Below, piece after piece: positions 48,495-60,446 of a DNA stretch of 64,000 nt. The notes under the pieces were generated by a model. The model made no database searches. It was not told where the DNA came from and saw only the letters and a program-made list of their open reading frames with translations. This stretch comes from Klebsormidium nitens (lineage: Eukaryota; Streptophyta; Klebsormidiophyceae; Klebsormidiales; Klebsormidiaceae): NCBI GenBank assembly GCA_000708835.1, contig DF237464.1, forward strand, positions 1-64,000, read 5' to 3'. How positions within the stretch are numbered: position 1 is the first letter of the stretch; each line of letters opens with the position of its first letter. The translations under genes were made by a program, and so were the position numbers.

Positions 48495-50441
48495 ACCATT
48501 CCAGATTGAGACGGGGCGTTATAGTAGCGCGTCTGTTTCATGCTGCCTCAGTTTTGACCAGCTCCTTGGTGTGACCAAAGTAGCCACTTCAGTGTTGCGT
48601 CGGATTCAAAAAGAAACCATCAGCTAGCAAGTTTCAGCATGATTGCAGATCCTTATCGGCCGGCAGTGTGATCGAACCGCACAAATGTAATCCATTGACG
48701 TTGTCGATTTCTTGCAGTGGATCGAGATCAGACACCGAGCATATACCATGGCTACTGTCATGCAGATACATATATAAGGAAAAACATTCCAACATTGCCT
48801 GGCGGCTAGGGCCTGCACGTTGCAAACCGATTTGCATTGTTTATGCGCCGGCGGGCCCGCAGGGCCGCCTCTGTGCAGATTCAATATTCATGGCACACAG
48901 GCAATTAATCACTGCAGTTTGTGCATGCATTACATCCGAATCTTGTACATCATATGGATCTGCAGATGGTCATGCAGCTAGCTAGGCGGCCACGCACGCG
49001 GCATGTGTGCATGCGCATATTGGCTTGCCTCTTTTACGCAGTAAAATATGCGAACTATTGCTTTCGTGTCAACCGCGTTTTTGCGACGCTGTACGACGCC
49101 GCTGTGCGGAAGATAAGGAAGCCGGGTCTGCCGCGGCTTCCGGTTGGCCAGAGTTCGATACGAAAACGTACGAAGAATCCCCCAAACGTCCCATACCTCA
49201 AAAGCCACCAAGCCCAGGCTGCCCCGCGCGCCTTCGCGGATTAATGCTACGAATCGAATGCGGACGCGAGTTTGCCGACGCGCAAAAACGTAACATTGTA
49301 ACGCTTGACCTCGATTTCTCCGAACAGCTTGACTACAGGATTGCCACGTAGCATGCCGAGGGCTGTGAGGCTGCCACGTTGCGATTTGTACCTCTGCCGA
49401 ATGTGTCCCGGTCACGAAGCGTAATTAATAAATATCAAAACCCCCTTATCTGCGATGGACTCGTCCAGTATTGCCCACTCAGAATTGCAAGGCTGCATCA
49501 AAGTGCCCGGAAGGAAGAGCATCCGATAATCTGGTACGTACTGCACAGCGAGCAACGGTTTGAACCACACGACGGTGTACGGAATTCTATGTACCGAGTG
49601 TGAGCGCGCTCGCGCACCATCAACACGCACTTCTGAGAGTCAATGCCATAAGACGCACTTTTACATTTCTGCCCCGTTGCCCCATGCAAAAGAGGCAAGC
49701 CCCCGCCGCCCTCTTGGGCGGTCTACCATGTTTAGTCACATGTCGGATCGGAAGCATCGACTTTGACACAGTATACTGCATTATATGCATACATACCAAG
49801 TCGATCGAGGGGCATGCAGGATAACCGATTAGAGCGCGCTGTAAATTGCCGCCACAGCGGATTGCCGCATGGGACCATGCCCGCTGTTATAGACCCTCAA
49901 TGAACCATGCACGCTGCAAGCCGTTGTGGGCAACGCGTTCGTTATAAGCCACGTACATGCATTGAAGTTGAGGAGTCACTCAAATGTATGTATCCGGCGG
50001 GCCAATAATAGGGCGGAAAACTATGCAAAATTGTATATACCATGCATAACCGTCCAATATCTTGTAAATCCTGCTGGTGCGGAAGGTATAGTTCATATGC
50101 TAGATCAAGCTGGAGCTGTGTCTAGATATACAGCTGGACCAGATCCACAGTGCACTGCATGCAATGCATTGACCGCCAAAGTTGAAAGATGCCAAGCCTG
50201 AACTCGAAGTATCAGCTGGTCAACTGAAGCGGGAGTGGCCAATGATTCACGTGATCAAGGGCAAGACCCAGGAGTAGAAATGCTTGTCTAGCATAAACAA
50301 TTAGCCACGATCATCAGTCATCACGCCACCCGCCGTAGCCGTTTGCATAGCTTACAAAACATACTATACATCCCATCCGTGTGCATGATTTGCTAAGTTG
50401 CAGTGTGTTAGTGTGCTGCTTGTTTTCTGTAGTAATAAACA

Positions 50442-50530
50442 TTGGACATGACTTGCAGCCGTAGCAAGCTGCAGAGTCAATTCATTGTACCCCGGTCTCA
50501 CCGGAGCATTGCCCGATGGCTCAACGTGGC
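50442..50530 (+). repeat. Direct repeat copy 1
   Basis: Starts TTGGACATGACTTGCAGCCG and ends near GATGGCTCAACGTGGC. It matches the copy at 50603-50695 over nearly its whole length with a few substitutions and small insertions. No open frame or RNA-like fold was recognised. Confidence 0.85.
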
Positions 50531-50602
50531 CCAGGGTTTATAAGAACATGTGACCATCAAGTGTTGCAGCGCACTGGAGTCTACTATGCGATTGTTGGGA
50601 CC

Positions 50603-50695
50603 TTGGACATGACTTGCGGCCGTAGCAAGCTGCAGAGTCAACTCATTGTACCGTCCCGGTCTCACCGGCAGACTTGCCCGATGGCTCAATGTGGC
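50603..50695 (+). repeat. Direct repeat copy 2
   Basis: Starts TTGGACATGACTTGCGGCCG and ends near GATGGCTCAATGTGGC, 161 bases downstream of the first copy. The spacer between the copies is not repeated. The pair may come from a local duplication or from a short interspersed element. Confidence 0.85.
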
Positions 50696-51260
50696 TAAGG
50701 GCGTTAATAAATCGTAAGTTACCATTGTTTGTCTCGAACACAAAGCTGGGAATTGCTTTATATGAGTGATTAGGCTGATAATCTCTGCCTTACATGCAAA
50801 ACTGCTGCAGATTATATGTGGCGCGCCCTAGGACCAAGCAACTTCCCATCGTTATAACAGATCGGTTGGCAGGCCGCGGCCGGACATATGAGTTGGCTCA
50901 TCATACTCGGTGGCCCAGTTGTCAGGTGCCGTTCTTGATCACTGTTTGGGCCTGGCTGGCACGTAGAGGATCCACAAAGCCTGGCTTGTGAGGAGCTTTT
51001 CAAAGGATCGAAAACCTCTCCACAAATCATCAGGTTGTTGCAGCTCAACTTTTTCTTTTACCTCCAAGACAACAAAGGTAGAAAGTTGCGGGACCGTCCA
51101 TAGCTTGTAAGTGCGTGCTCAATCAATTCAATTAACATACATATCACGGACAAAAACGCCAGCCATCAGCTTTAGCTTATTCTAGCAATTCTACAAGAGG
51201 CAAGACGGGGTGATGCGTTCCTTGCTAGCTCGTGAAATGATGATCTGTAAGCTATGCATA

Positions 51261-54200
51261 TCATTGCTCTTTGCGCTCCTTAGACGACTCTTTGTACCGA
51301 CCGTAGTCTCGCCACGCCCAAGACGACACAAAGATCACATAGACCACGGCCGCGGTGCTCCAGCCTGCCTTTATGTAGAAGGGCATCGGTTTGTGGAACA
51401 TGCCTGCACGCACGACCCACGTGACATTATTGAACGCATCGACGTCTTTGGGTGCGAAAGCCCGTGGAAACAAGGTAGTGACTAGGGCTCTGATTGCGGA
51501 GTCCTTCGCTTTGCATCTGCCAAAGAGCCTGGCCGCCCGCTCTGAAGAGAGATGCAACGGCCGCTTAGACAATCGCAAAGCAGGTCCTCAAAACAACGTG
51601 GCGCAAAGTGGCCTAAGCGGACGGGTCCTTTGCTTACCTTGGCCAAACTTGAAGCAGATGAGGGTCTCCAGGAGGACATTGGCGAGGGCCAGCCAGCAGA
51701 AAGGACCGACCTTGCTCACATCCCCCCTGCACAGCGCCGACAGTCAGTGAGGATCTAGAGTCTACGACGGGCCCATAGTACATTTCACAAGGCTCTAACA
51801 CACGCGCCCTCAAGTCCCTGTGGAGCGATCATGAGTGCAGGTCGCCTGAACTTTGACGAAAAGCACGATGTAATTGGCGGGCTTGCCTTGCTTGCACGAA
51901 CACGTTGAACTCGCGCACGGCTGGGTTGGCAATCAGCCACCAGAGCAGCAGGCGGTACGTGTTGAGGGGGTTGCGGGGCGGGACCCAGAGCTCGTACTTG
52001 AGGAAGAAGGCGTTCACCTCCACCGTTAAGAAGTGCAGAGCAGTCAAGGAACAAGCGGAAAATAGCGCAGGCAAGGAAGGGGCGAGGCAATACGCCTGAG
52101 AGCCACGTCAAAAGCATGTCGCGAGCAGCAAGCCAACTGCTTGAAAGAAAGCAGCGGAGGAAACAATCAACACTGATCAAACTCCATGGCGTGCAATCAG
52201 CAGTCACTTGACGCACGAGACGCCAACTGCAATTCTCTGAGTCGATTCAAAGTCAAAGCTGCGACGACAGTCGGATGAAGGCACCAGGACTCGATTCTTC
52301 GACAATGCAGAGAGATGACACTGAGGGCAAGCTTGTGAGGATATGACAAGGACGAGAAGCGTCGACAGCACGAATTGCTTGGGGCCCGAGAGGGGGTCAA
52401 TGGTGTCTTTGTCCCAGGATGCAGGGGTGAACTGGCTGAGGGAGCGCTTGACCTGAAGGTCAGACAGACAGACCTGATCAGCAAAGTGCACAGAACGGAA
52501 CAAGCTCAAGGCCGAATCGGATGCGGGTATGTGTGGCCAATCACGGCCGTAGTCCCTGGCAATGATCTGGGCCTAGGCATGGGAGAGTGACGCCCTGCCG
52601 AAATTGCAACGGCTGCTTACCTTGCCCGTCAGTGTCGGCTGCTTGCTGATGCCCACCCACGTGTACGTCTTGCCCTCGAAATATTTGACAGTCTTCATCC
52701 CCGCCCAAATGCCTGGACACAACCAATGCACTGCGTGTGAGCAGAGGACGATCGAAAGGGCGTCCAGAGGCACTCGAGACATCCACCCCAGAACCGACCT
52801 TTTCCGCAAGCTGCACCGTGAAGAAGGTAAGCACCAACCTTCCATGTCAAGATCGAGCTTTACGAATAATTGTCGAACATTCAGTGTTTTGGAACTCTCT
52901 GTCAACGCCCGCTTTTCGCCGCCTGCCTCACCGAGCCAATTGCAGACCAGGATGTCCAGAATGAGCGCATCCCACCAGCACTCGTTGAAGTTGGGCAACA
53001 TGTGGTTGAATGTCACCTGCACGACACATTAGGAGGGTACAACTTCAAGTGCACAATGACAAAGGAGCGTTACACGATCCCCTGCCTCAGGAACTTTGGC
53101 GTGGAGTAGAAGCATGTCATTTGGGTAAGACGAGGAGTGAGGTTGAGGCAGGCAGAACAACCCCGACTGAGAACATCGTGTAATATGCAAGTTTTCCCTG
53201 CTTATCCCTCACCTCCATGAGCTCGAATCCAATGGACAACGTCCAGATGAGGCCCATGCTGCGAAGGGTGATAGCCTTGCAGTACCAACCGAGAACATGG
53301 GCAATCACAAACTCGTCGAACAAGGTATCCTGCACCAAGAAGATGCAAGAGATTTTGGAACACATGTTGTCATCGTGGAGAGGCACAGGACTATCATTTT
53401 CTAACCACTTTATTGCCCAAGGCCTTTGGCAGGCCTATACTCTCAAAACGGAAGCACTTTGACTGCCAACAAAGCGAAGGAAGAGCTCTTTGTTTGCAAC
53501 AAGACCACGCAGCTCCCAACTTTTGCAGAGCTGAGAGACTCCCTGAATAAGGTCGTTGGCGCTTCTTACATACACGTTCTTGAATTTGTTGGCATGCTCA
53601 GGTGTATAGATTCGGCAATCTGCTCCATATGCTCTTTCATGCAGATCTGCAGACAAATATAAGAAGACTTGCCTTCGAAGTCCATAAAACAACCATGTAT
53701 GCCTGTCCTTTTGCGACTATATATCAGCTAAAAGTAACTCAAGTCTCATGGCATTTAGGTAGAGTGCCCAAGCAAGCAGGACTTGCCATCGAAACGAAAT
53801 GAAGCCAGGAGCATCTTGTCACAAGTTCTAATCTCCAAGAGGCTCACCGACGCCAAGCTCCGGATACAAGTACTTGAGGAATTGTCGGGCATCCTCGGCG
53901 GTCTGATACAGAACAAAAGTTATAAGTATGGCTTTGTTCCTACTGGAAAAGCTCCAAACAGCGACAAGCTAGCCATCACCTCCTTTTTAAATGGAATCTA
54001 GACCACAAATACTGAAGACATGTTTCAATCTATAAATGATACAAGCGCCACGTTCGACCCACTGTCTTTGTAACTTGTGCAAGAAGTTGTGGCTACTAAC
54101 CTGAAACAGCGTGAATGTAAGCACAACCAGGTAGACAATTGCCGCTCCATGGACGAGGCGCCAGAGAGCAGGGTGAGGGCGGATCAGCAGCCTGAAACAC

Positions 54201-55263
54201 AGCGCCACTCCCAGTGTGAGGGCTGTTGCTTCCCAGTAGAATGACAGAAAATCTGCCACTTGAATGCACCTCCAAACTGCAGGATGCACTGAACGAGGAC
54301 ACTGTGCCCTTCAGTTGTGGATTGTCCACTAGTGAGTGATAAAAGCAATGTAGTAACAAGTAACAACGGCTGTACTCACGTGTCTGGAGCGCGCAGTAGT
54401 GAGTAGCCAAGGTAGACAGCAACCATGCCACATATGCCCCTGCACAGAGAACAGCTTAAACTTAGCTAATGCAGTCATTTTGAATTTCCGCACCCTTGTG
54501 TCATGATCAACTTAGAGAATCTGCAGAGATCAGTGAGCAATCAGATGGTAAGTGTTATGACTCAAGTTCTGCGGCAGACAAGCTTGCCCAATCAAGAATG
54601 ACTGTATGTACCACTACAGCTTGATGTAGTGGCAGGGGAAAGTGCCCGGAGGAAAGATGTACGCACCTCTTTACGTTGGAGACAGGATCCAAGTTTTGCT
54701 CAGCCGTATTCAGTGTTCCGCTTGCATACCTGAAGGGATCATACAGCTTCTGATGTTGCCATCGTCAAAACAATAGTAGCAATTGTTCTCCGCACTAGCG
54801 AGGATCTCATGCTCTTGTGGCCACAAAACTGAGCGCTGGCATACATGCGGCAAGGTGCCAGATTGTGCGCCAATCAGAGGCTGCTACAGTGATTCGTCAA
54901 GTAAGCATACTTTCCAGTGTGCTCCATTGCTTGTATCTTTCATTTGACTGAAGTGTGTTTGCAACGGAACAGCTGATTATTCCACAACTGCTTCGATAAC
55001 CAACTCCAGAGCTCACGACTTCGAATTACGCCAGAGGAACTTGCTCAATATCTTGGTTTATGCTGCATGCGGCATTGGCCAATCCAGCCAAAAAAACCAG
55101 ATCAGGACCGACCACATGGTGGTGAGACTTACACCAGTGCAAACACTCCGGCGAAGAGCGCTGTGATTGTGTGGGGTTTGTAGGCCCATGCGACCCATGG
55201 ATCAATGTCGTCAATACCTGAAGGATGGCTGGCAAGTTTCCGCTCGCTCTCCTTTGAATCCAT
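51261..55263 (-). CDS. PSS1: Phosphatidylserine synthase, base-exchange type
   Basis: This multi-pass ER enzyme swaps the head group of an existing phospholipid for L-serine (PTDSS family). Exons: 55133-55263, 54667-54729, 54380-54439, 54101-54191, 53848-53902, 53570-53646, 53213-53329, 52932-53016, 52621-52712, 52345-52452, 51887-52032, 51638-51726, 51261-51403; total 418 residues, close to plant homologues. Family signatures are intact: [77 protein letters not shown], and [20 protein letters not shown]. Eight or more hydrophobic segments are visible. The start ATG (MDSKESERK) precedes a short polar tail and the first membrane span. Intron 10 is a U12-type AT-AC intron and intron 11 is GC-AG; both are annotated separately. 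Without the AT-AC junction the conserved [14 protein letters not shown] cannot be formed. Confidence 0.94.
51727..51886 (-). other. GC-AG intron in the phosphatidylserine synthase gene
   Basis: The exon ends GCAAG and the intron starts GCAAGC, matching the GC donor consensus; the acceptor is TGTGCAG. Joining here yields [16 protein letters not shown], the same spacing as in plant homologues. No GT donor gives the right phase. Confidence 0.8.
52033..52344 (-). other. U12-type AT-AC intron in the phosphatidylserine synthase gene
   Basis: On the minus strand the intron starts ATATCCTC, matching the U12 donor consensus ATATCCTT at 7 of 8 bases. It ends GCAC, and its branch-site candidate TTCCTTGAC (consensus TTCCTTRAC) places the branch A 11 bases before the exon. 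The intron is 312 bases, phase 0. It joins STLLVLV to [13 protein letters not shown], which is the conserved sequence of the family. No GT-AG alternative gives a continuous protein of the right composition. Confidence 0.85.
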
Positions 55264-56688
55264 TTTCTCTGACGCCCTGACGCCCTGACTTTGCAATGCC
55301 AAGGAAGCGGCGCTAGCTAATGTCAATTGCAGCGATTGGATATCAGCCAGCAGATTCAGCTGACGAAGAGAGTGCATGGAACCCGTCTGAACCGTCAGGG
55401 GCAGAGAGGGCCCGCCGCCAATCCGCCCACCACCAATGCCAACGGCATCATGCCAATGCCAACAATGGTGAGCACTGCCGATCAACAGTGCAGGCACACA
55501 CCCATGCCAATGCCAATAGAAAGGTACCTGCAGGCTGCCCAGTGCGCAACAACCAAGTGGCGCACCCAGTTCACACCACTTGACTTCAATTGCTGTCACA
55601 GTCAGTGTTACATTCCAACCTTCCTCACCCGGCTTGCTCCTGGTTAGTTCCAAAGGCCAAATTTAGGGCCCTTAACCATAGCTAACCAGGACCATGCTCC
55701 GTTGATTTGGCAATATATCGGTACCTATTGGACGAATTCAACTTCAAATCAATACCGTACGAGCCCCAGAACCGAATCGGGTCCAGAAGTGGATTGGGCT
55801 GAGCTAGAAGTGGATCGGTTAATATTTGTTATCTTGTTCCAGTCTACGGCGATCGCCGATCCGTCAAATTTTCTTGCTCTTTTTGACCAAAATCGAAGGT
55901 TTTCAGGGCTGCAAGGACCTCCTCGGGGCCAAATGATAATCCGACTGCTGCTCTCGATGGGGTTCAGTAAGACAGGATATGTGCAGAAAACCGCGTCTCA
56001 AATGGTCCATATTCGGTCCCAGCATTGCAAATAAGCGCTTGAAAAATAAGGTGAGCCGGTATAGGGTCTCGTACGGTAATACCAATTTCGATGTGAAAGC
56101 TTTTTGCCGCATCAATTCTGGACCAAGTTGAACCGTCGATTGAACAGCAGACCGCTCGATGGCCAGCAATGCAAGGTCAGGCGCCGGAACTAGGAGTTCA
56201 AAGTATCCCAGTTCAAAGTCACCTGCGGGTCTACGAGGCGGGTGTCGAATTTCGCCATCGATGAACATCGGACGGCTTCTGTATTCCAGATCAGGTTTGA
56301 CGAGCACATCGGACGGTCATAAACTTCAGAAGACGGTTTGACCGGAGAAACTGCACTTAGCTCGCCTGCATAGGCCTGGGCCCTGCACTCAGCACGGCCC
56401 GGGAGTGCACCGTCGCTAGGAAGGCTCTACCGGTAGCCTCTGCCCCCCAAGACCGTCACTCGAAGTCGAACCCTCGAGATTTCTGTCAAGAAAGTTGAAC
56501 TTGTAACTTTGGAAGTTGGAAGGAGTCCATCTCGATCGCGCCGTGGCAGACAGGCTGAGACAGGCCCAATTTCCAGGGCGCACTGCTTCAATTTCAACTT
56601 TCAATCAAGATCCACAAAAAAAGCCTTTTGGTGGCAAGGCAGGGAGTGATTGGATCTTGGCAACCCTTTGATCAGCAATTGCGCAAAC
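55264..56688. promoter_or_regulatory. Divergent intergenic region between PSS1 and the R-SNARE gene
   Basis: Both genes start at its edges and are transcribed outward, so it should contain both promoters. A short minisatellite of CCAATGCC-like units lies at 55432-55518. The rest shows only short open frames. Confidence 0.5.
55432..55518 (+). repeat. Minisatellite of CCAATGCCAA-like units upstream of PSS1
   Basis: The unit ATGCCAATGCCAA recurs at least three times in 87 bases, interrupted by unrelated sequence. It lies 170-250 bases upstream of the PSS1 start codon. CCAAT-like motifs inside it might matter for transcription, which is a guess. Confidence 0.65.
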
Positions 56689-58927
56689 ATGCCTCCTCCT
56701 CAGCAGACCTCGTTGATATACAGTTTTGTGGCGAGGTCCAAGACGGTCTTGGCAGAATATACGGCCTTCTCTGGAAACTTCAGCACGGTTGCTGTACAGT
56801 GCTTAGAGAAATTGCCTCCCAACAATAACAAGTTCACATACACATGTGATGGACACACATTCAACTACCTGGTTGAAGATGGATTCAGTGAGTTTCCGGA
56901 ATCTTCGAGCCCCATTGTGATGTTCACAGATTTCTAAGCGGCCCATCATTGGATAAATGGCGAGTTTACTTGTCATGCTCGTCTAGCATATAGATCTCTA
57001 CACCAAATGAAGTTGCCAATGGATTCTATAGTGTGGTTCCCCTCCCCCCAAATCATCTTTCTGGCAAGTCCCTCTCCTGACCGCGCTTACTTCGTTGGAT
57101 TCTATCTGTGCAGCGTACTTGGTCGTCGCAACAGAAGAGTTTGGCAGGCAAATACCGTTTGCTTTCTTGGAGCGTGTACGAGATGATTTTAAGCGGAGAT
57201 ATGGGGGCGGCAAGGCAGACACAGCGATTGCCCATGCACTGGACAAGGATTTTGGGTATGTGTCTGGGTGTTGTATGCATCTATTGGGATTTGCATAGAA
57301 ACAGTTGTCTCGTCGAAGCTTGGACTTGTCATACCTGTGCTTCTATTGAGAGTTGCTTTTCAAAACAGAAGTCCTGCCCACGGCAGAGACCTACAACAAT
57401 TCTGGAGCAGTCCCTGGGCAGCCTCACATGGGAAGGGGCTCGAACACATGCCAATTGTGATCATTTGCAACTGCCAAGTGATTGTTCTTTGCGCTAGGTG
57501 CAGTCAACACAAGTTTCTCTTAGAAGTTGTTCGGTGGTTGTCTTGCACACCTGATTCATGGTTGCACACAAACCGACTGGAGTAGAAGTAAAATTAGGGT
57601 TTGCAGCCGTTTTGCAGTTGATGCTTGCAAGATTGGCTTCCCGTCCTTCAAAGACGTGGCCCACCTATGCAGCATCATAGGTTCGAGCACAGTATCTCAA
57701 CGCGTCATAAGCATCTTGATGTCTGCTCATTCGGAAAATTCGTTGGCAAGGGTTGCAAGGTCAAGGGGCAGCGGGGACTTGAGGGGGTACCTAGGTGCTA
57801 ATATGCTGGACACCCGCACGTTTTTGCAGGCCTAAGCTGCGCGATCACATGAATTACTGTGTCGAGCATCCAGACGAGGTCAGCAAGGTCTCAAAAGTGA
57901 AAGCTCAGGTGTCCGAGGTGAAGAACATCATGATGGACAACATCGAGAAGGTGAGCAATGCTTTCCTGATCCACGCATACTTTTCAGGGCACTGTACTGA
58001 AGGCTATTCATTCTAGAACACGCATTGTTGATCGATCTGCAGCTCCGCAAGTGGCCTTTATGTTGATTTGATCATGCTTCTGCATCGCATGTTGCAACAT
58101 GATTGGCCGGATGCTGCAAACCTTTATTGAATGGTACCAGCTCAGGGCTCATCTAAACGGTGTTGCTGTCTGCTTAGTGCTGATTACGGGTCTTCAGTAA
58201 GCACACTTTCAAGATTGAGGGCGTCGTCGATGCAAGGATGTTGTTTGTAACAGCCCCAAGAGGAAGACCTAATTCAGCAAGTTGTACTGAACTTTGTCAG
58301 GAGTATCCCGTCAGCATGGAGATACATACATGCTCAATGCTAAATCCAATTGGGCTGTTCCAGGTTTTGGATCGTGGTGAGAAGATTGAGCTTCTGGTGG
58401 ACAAAACCGAAAACCTCCGGTTCCAGGTTAGTTGCATTGCTTTACTATGTTAATATTCTGCGTTCGCGTTGGGTAGCCCTTACTGTAGAAGACGATGTAA
58501 GGCCAACAACCACGATGTGTCAGGTGCATGCCTTGTGTCTATCGTCCTTTCTTGGGCTGCAGCTGCTCGGTGTTGGCGCTTCTTGCGACAGCTGGTTTGA
58601 TTGTTGCGCGCGGAAGGCAATTGCCGCGCTTTCCGCTTTATTATTTTTGATTGGCCTTGATTTGTACTCGTCGATTCGTTATGAAGGGCGGGAGTTTGTT
58701 AGCAGCCTCTTGTCTACTTTTGCTCTGGGTCGCGGTAAAATGCTTTGAAGCGCTGACTTCGTGTTTTGTTGGCTTTGCAGGCTGACAACTTCCAAAAGCA
58801 GGGTCGTTCCTTGAGAAGGAAGATGTGGATGCAAAACATGAAAATGAAGCTCATTGTGGCAGGCATCATCATTGCCATCATCCTTATCATCTGGTTGGCA
58901 ATCTGCAGGGGTTTTACTTGCAAGTAA
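56689..58927 (+). CDS. VAMP72: Longin-domain R-SNARE of the VAMP7 family
   Basis: A vesicle SNARE for fusion at the plasma membrane or endosomal compartments; the VAMP72 group is typical of plants and algae. Exons 56689-56887, 57114-57255, 57830-57950, 58364-58426 and 58781-58927 give 223 residues. Residues 1-120 form the longin domain ([18 protein letters not shown], then [21 protein letters not shown]). The SNARE motif (about 130-190) has the zero-layer arginine in [20 protein letters not shown] single membrane span ([18 protein letters not shown]) ends the protein with a short lumenal tail, GFTCK. The start ATG ([13 protein letters not shown]) is the only good one. Placement in VAMP72 rather than VAMP71 rests on overall resemblance and is less sure than the family itself. 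Confidence 0.94.
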
Positions 58928-59324
58928 GAGAATATCACATAGAGAGCTTCAACTCGGAGGGCCAACAGTTGTATAACAGTAGTCAAAAGAATTATCGGGG
59001 GTTCTGATCTTGTGTACGTTTTTCGTTTGTAACTTTCATCGTGCATGATTTGCAAAACAGATTGGTTTGTTTTGGATGCCAATTCGTCGTAACCCAAGTT
59101 TTTGTCTGGGGGAATGCGTGTGATTGGAGGAAGGGTCGCAAGTGCATATGCAGTTGGTCGGTATACCAGGACTGCCGCCTTGTGGCCAGATGTGCAAGTT
59201 TAGTTAGGCCAGTTATCTGCCGCAGGCATTTGGTATGTATCCAATGTATATTCGCATCATTACGTGGTGTGGTACTTGCTTGCACGATCTGGGCGGTACG
59301 AACTTGGCTAAGTTGTAATGAAAA
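58928..59324. other. 3' flank of the R-SNARE gene
   Basis: This holds the 3' untranslated region of the SNARE gene and possibly the promoter of the candidate gene to its right. I see no gene in it. Confidence 0.45.
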
Positions 59325-60446
59325 TTGCTAATGTTTGCCTCCCATGCAAATATGAGAGCCATGAGTACCAGCCTTTTTTACTACTTAGCGACTGCATATG
59401 ATATGATACAGCTAGTGACTAGAGTTCGTCCGCATCGACCTTATCCAAAGTATCCGACTTGTCAACGTATTCAGCTTTTGCCTCAGCTGAAGTTTTTAGT
59501 TTCCGGCATGGGGATCACTCGGGTTGAAGACTTGCCAATGACTATTCGTGATCAATGCTTGTGGCAATTTTTGCAACGCATTGTTGCGGCTCAATAGCCG
59601 AGTTCCTGAATGACGATAGATCTGCTCCCAAGCCTAGAACATTGAACTACCTACCAAGAGTGCTCCGAGACCTCAGGCTTTTTGGATGGCACGGCCTAGG
59701 TCTCAACAAGAGGAGACTCTGCGAACAAGACTGGACAGATCAGATTGGTCATCGTCTCCTTCAATCGGAAACTACTTGCTAAATGCATAGGACACAGACT
59801 GGCGCTGGTGTATGGGCAAGAACCTGGCACAGGAAAGCCCGCCCGCAGTGACGACAGAGGGAGTTTCTCGGCCTCAAATGATCAAAACGATCCACGGCGC
59901 TCTCGCAGGTGGCAACCAGAATCAAAATCACGAACTACTACGTGCATGCTGCAAAAAAACTTGGTTCGTGTGACCCCAGGAAGGATAGACATAAGCGGTG
60001 AGCGAACATGACAATCGGCACTCGACGACGAGATTCGAGCTAGCGCCGTTCCATGCTTCGCAAAGAGACGCCTGGCCTTATCCAGATGGTGCACGTGGGA
60101 GGCTCGGGCGTCCGACTCTGAGAAGAAGGCAAAAGCACAAAACAAGGAGGCTTCGGTGGACCTCACTGATCAGCAGATTGGAGTTCCAGTGTTGGGGAAG
60201 TGGTCGCCACCGGCAGCCTTGCTTCCGAGGCCGCTCGAAGCGAGCGTGGGTTCACCTGACGCACTTGCAGCAGCCCTGCAGGAAGCAGATCCAAATACGC
60301 GTGTCAGTGCCGATGCAAGCCGCAAAGTGGCTGCGCCGGCTGACAATCAACCCGATGGCAAGAAGAAGTGGCTGTTGCAAGCAGAGCACGGATCAGATTT
60401 CGTCGCTACAGATTCAACTTTGCGGGTTCTTTGCAAAAAGCCTTGA
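59325..60446 (+). CDS. Unresolved plus-strand gene with several coding-like segments
   Basis: Three plus-strand stretches read as coding but I could not join them into one protein. The first, 59325-59597, contains RVRPHRPYPKYPTCQRIQLL and VSGMGITRVEDLPMTIRDQ, and stops. The second, 59592-59782, in another frame, contains AEFLNDDRSAPKPRTLNYL and RVLRDLRLFGWHGLGLNKRR. The third is open from 60012 to the stop at 60446 and contains EKKAKAQNKEASVDLTDQQI and QPDGKKKWLLQAEHGSDF. A short piece near 59816-59908 (QESPPAVTTEGVSRPQM), ending in a donor, may be a further exon. The family is not recognised. Either the gene has small introns I could not fix, or it is decayed. Its end overlaps the end of the XRCC2 model tail to tail. 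Confidence 0.33.

Larger units (their letters stand above)
48495..51260. other. Long convergent intergenic region with a repeat pair
   Basis: This 2.8-kb gap lies between the 3' ends of the PEP-mutase family gene and the phosphatidylserine synthase gene. It is relatively AT-rich and holds only short open frames. The one notable structure is the 90-base direct repeat annotated at 50442-50530 and 50603-50695. Confidence 0.5.

Noticed and set aside
52033-52130. GT-AG solution for PSS1 intron 10 using the CTCAG acceptor at about 52100
   Set aside because: It would insert about 23 residues (opening [13 protein letters not shown]) between conserved segments and would use a poor donor; the AT-AC junction fits the family exactly.
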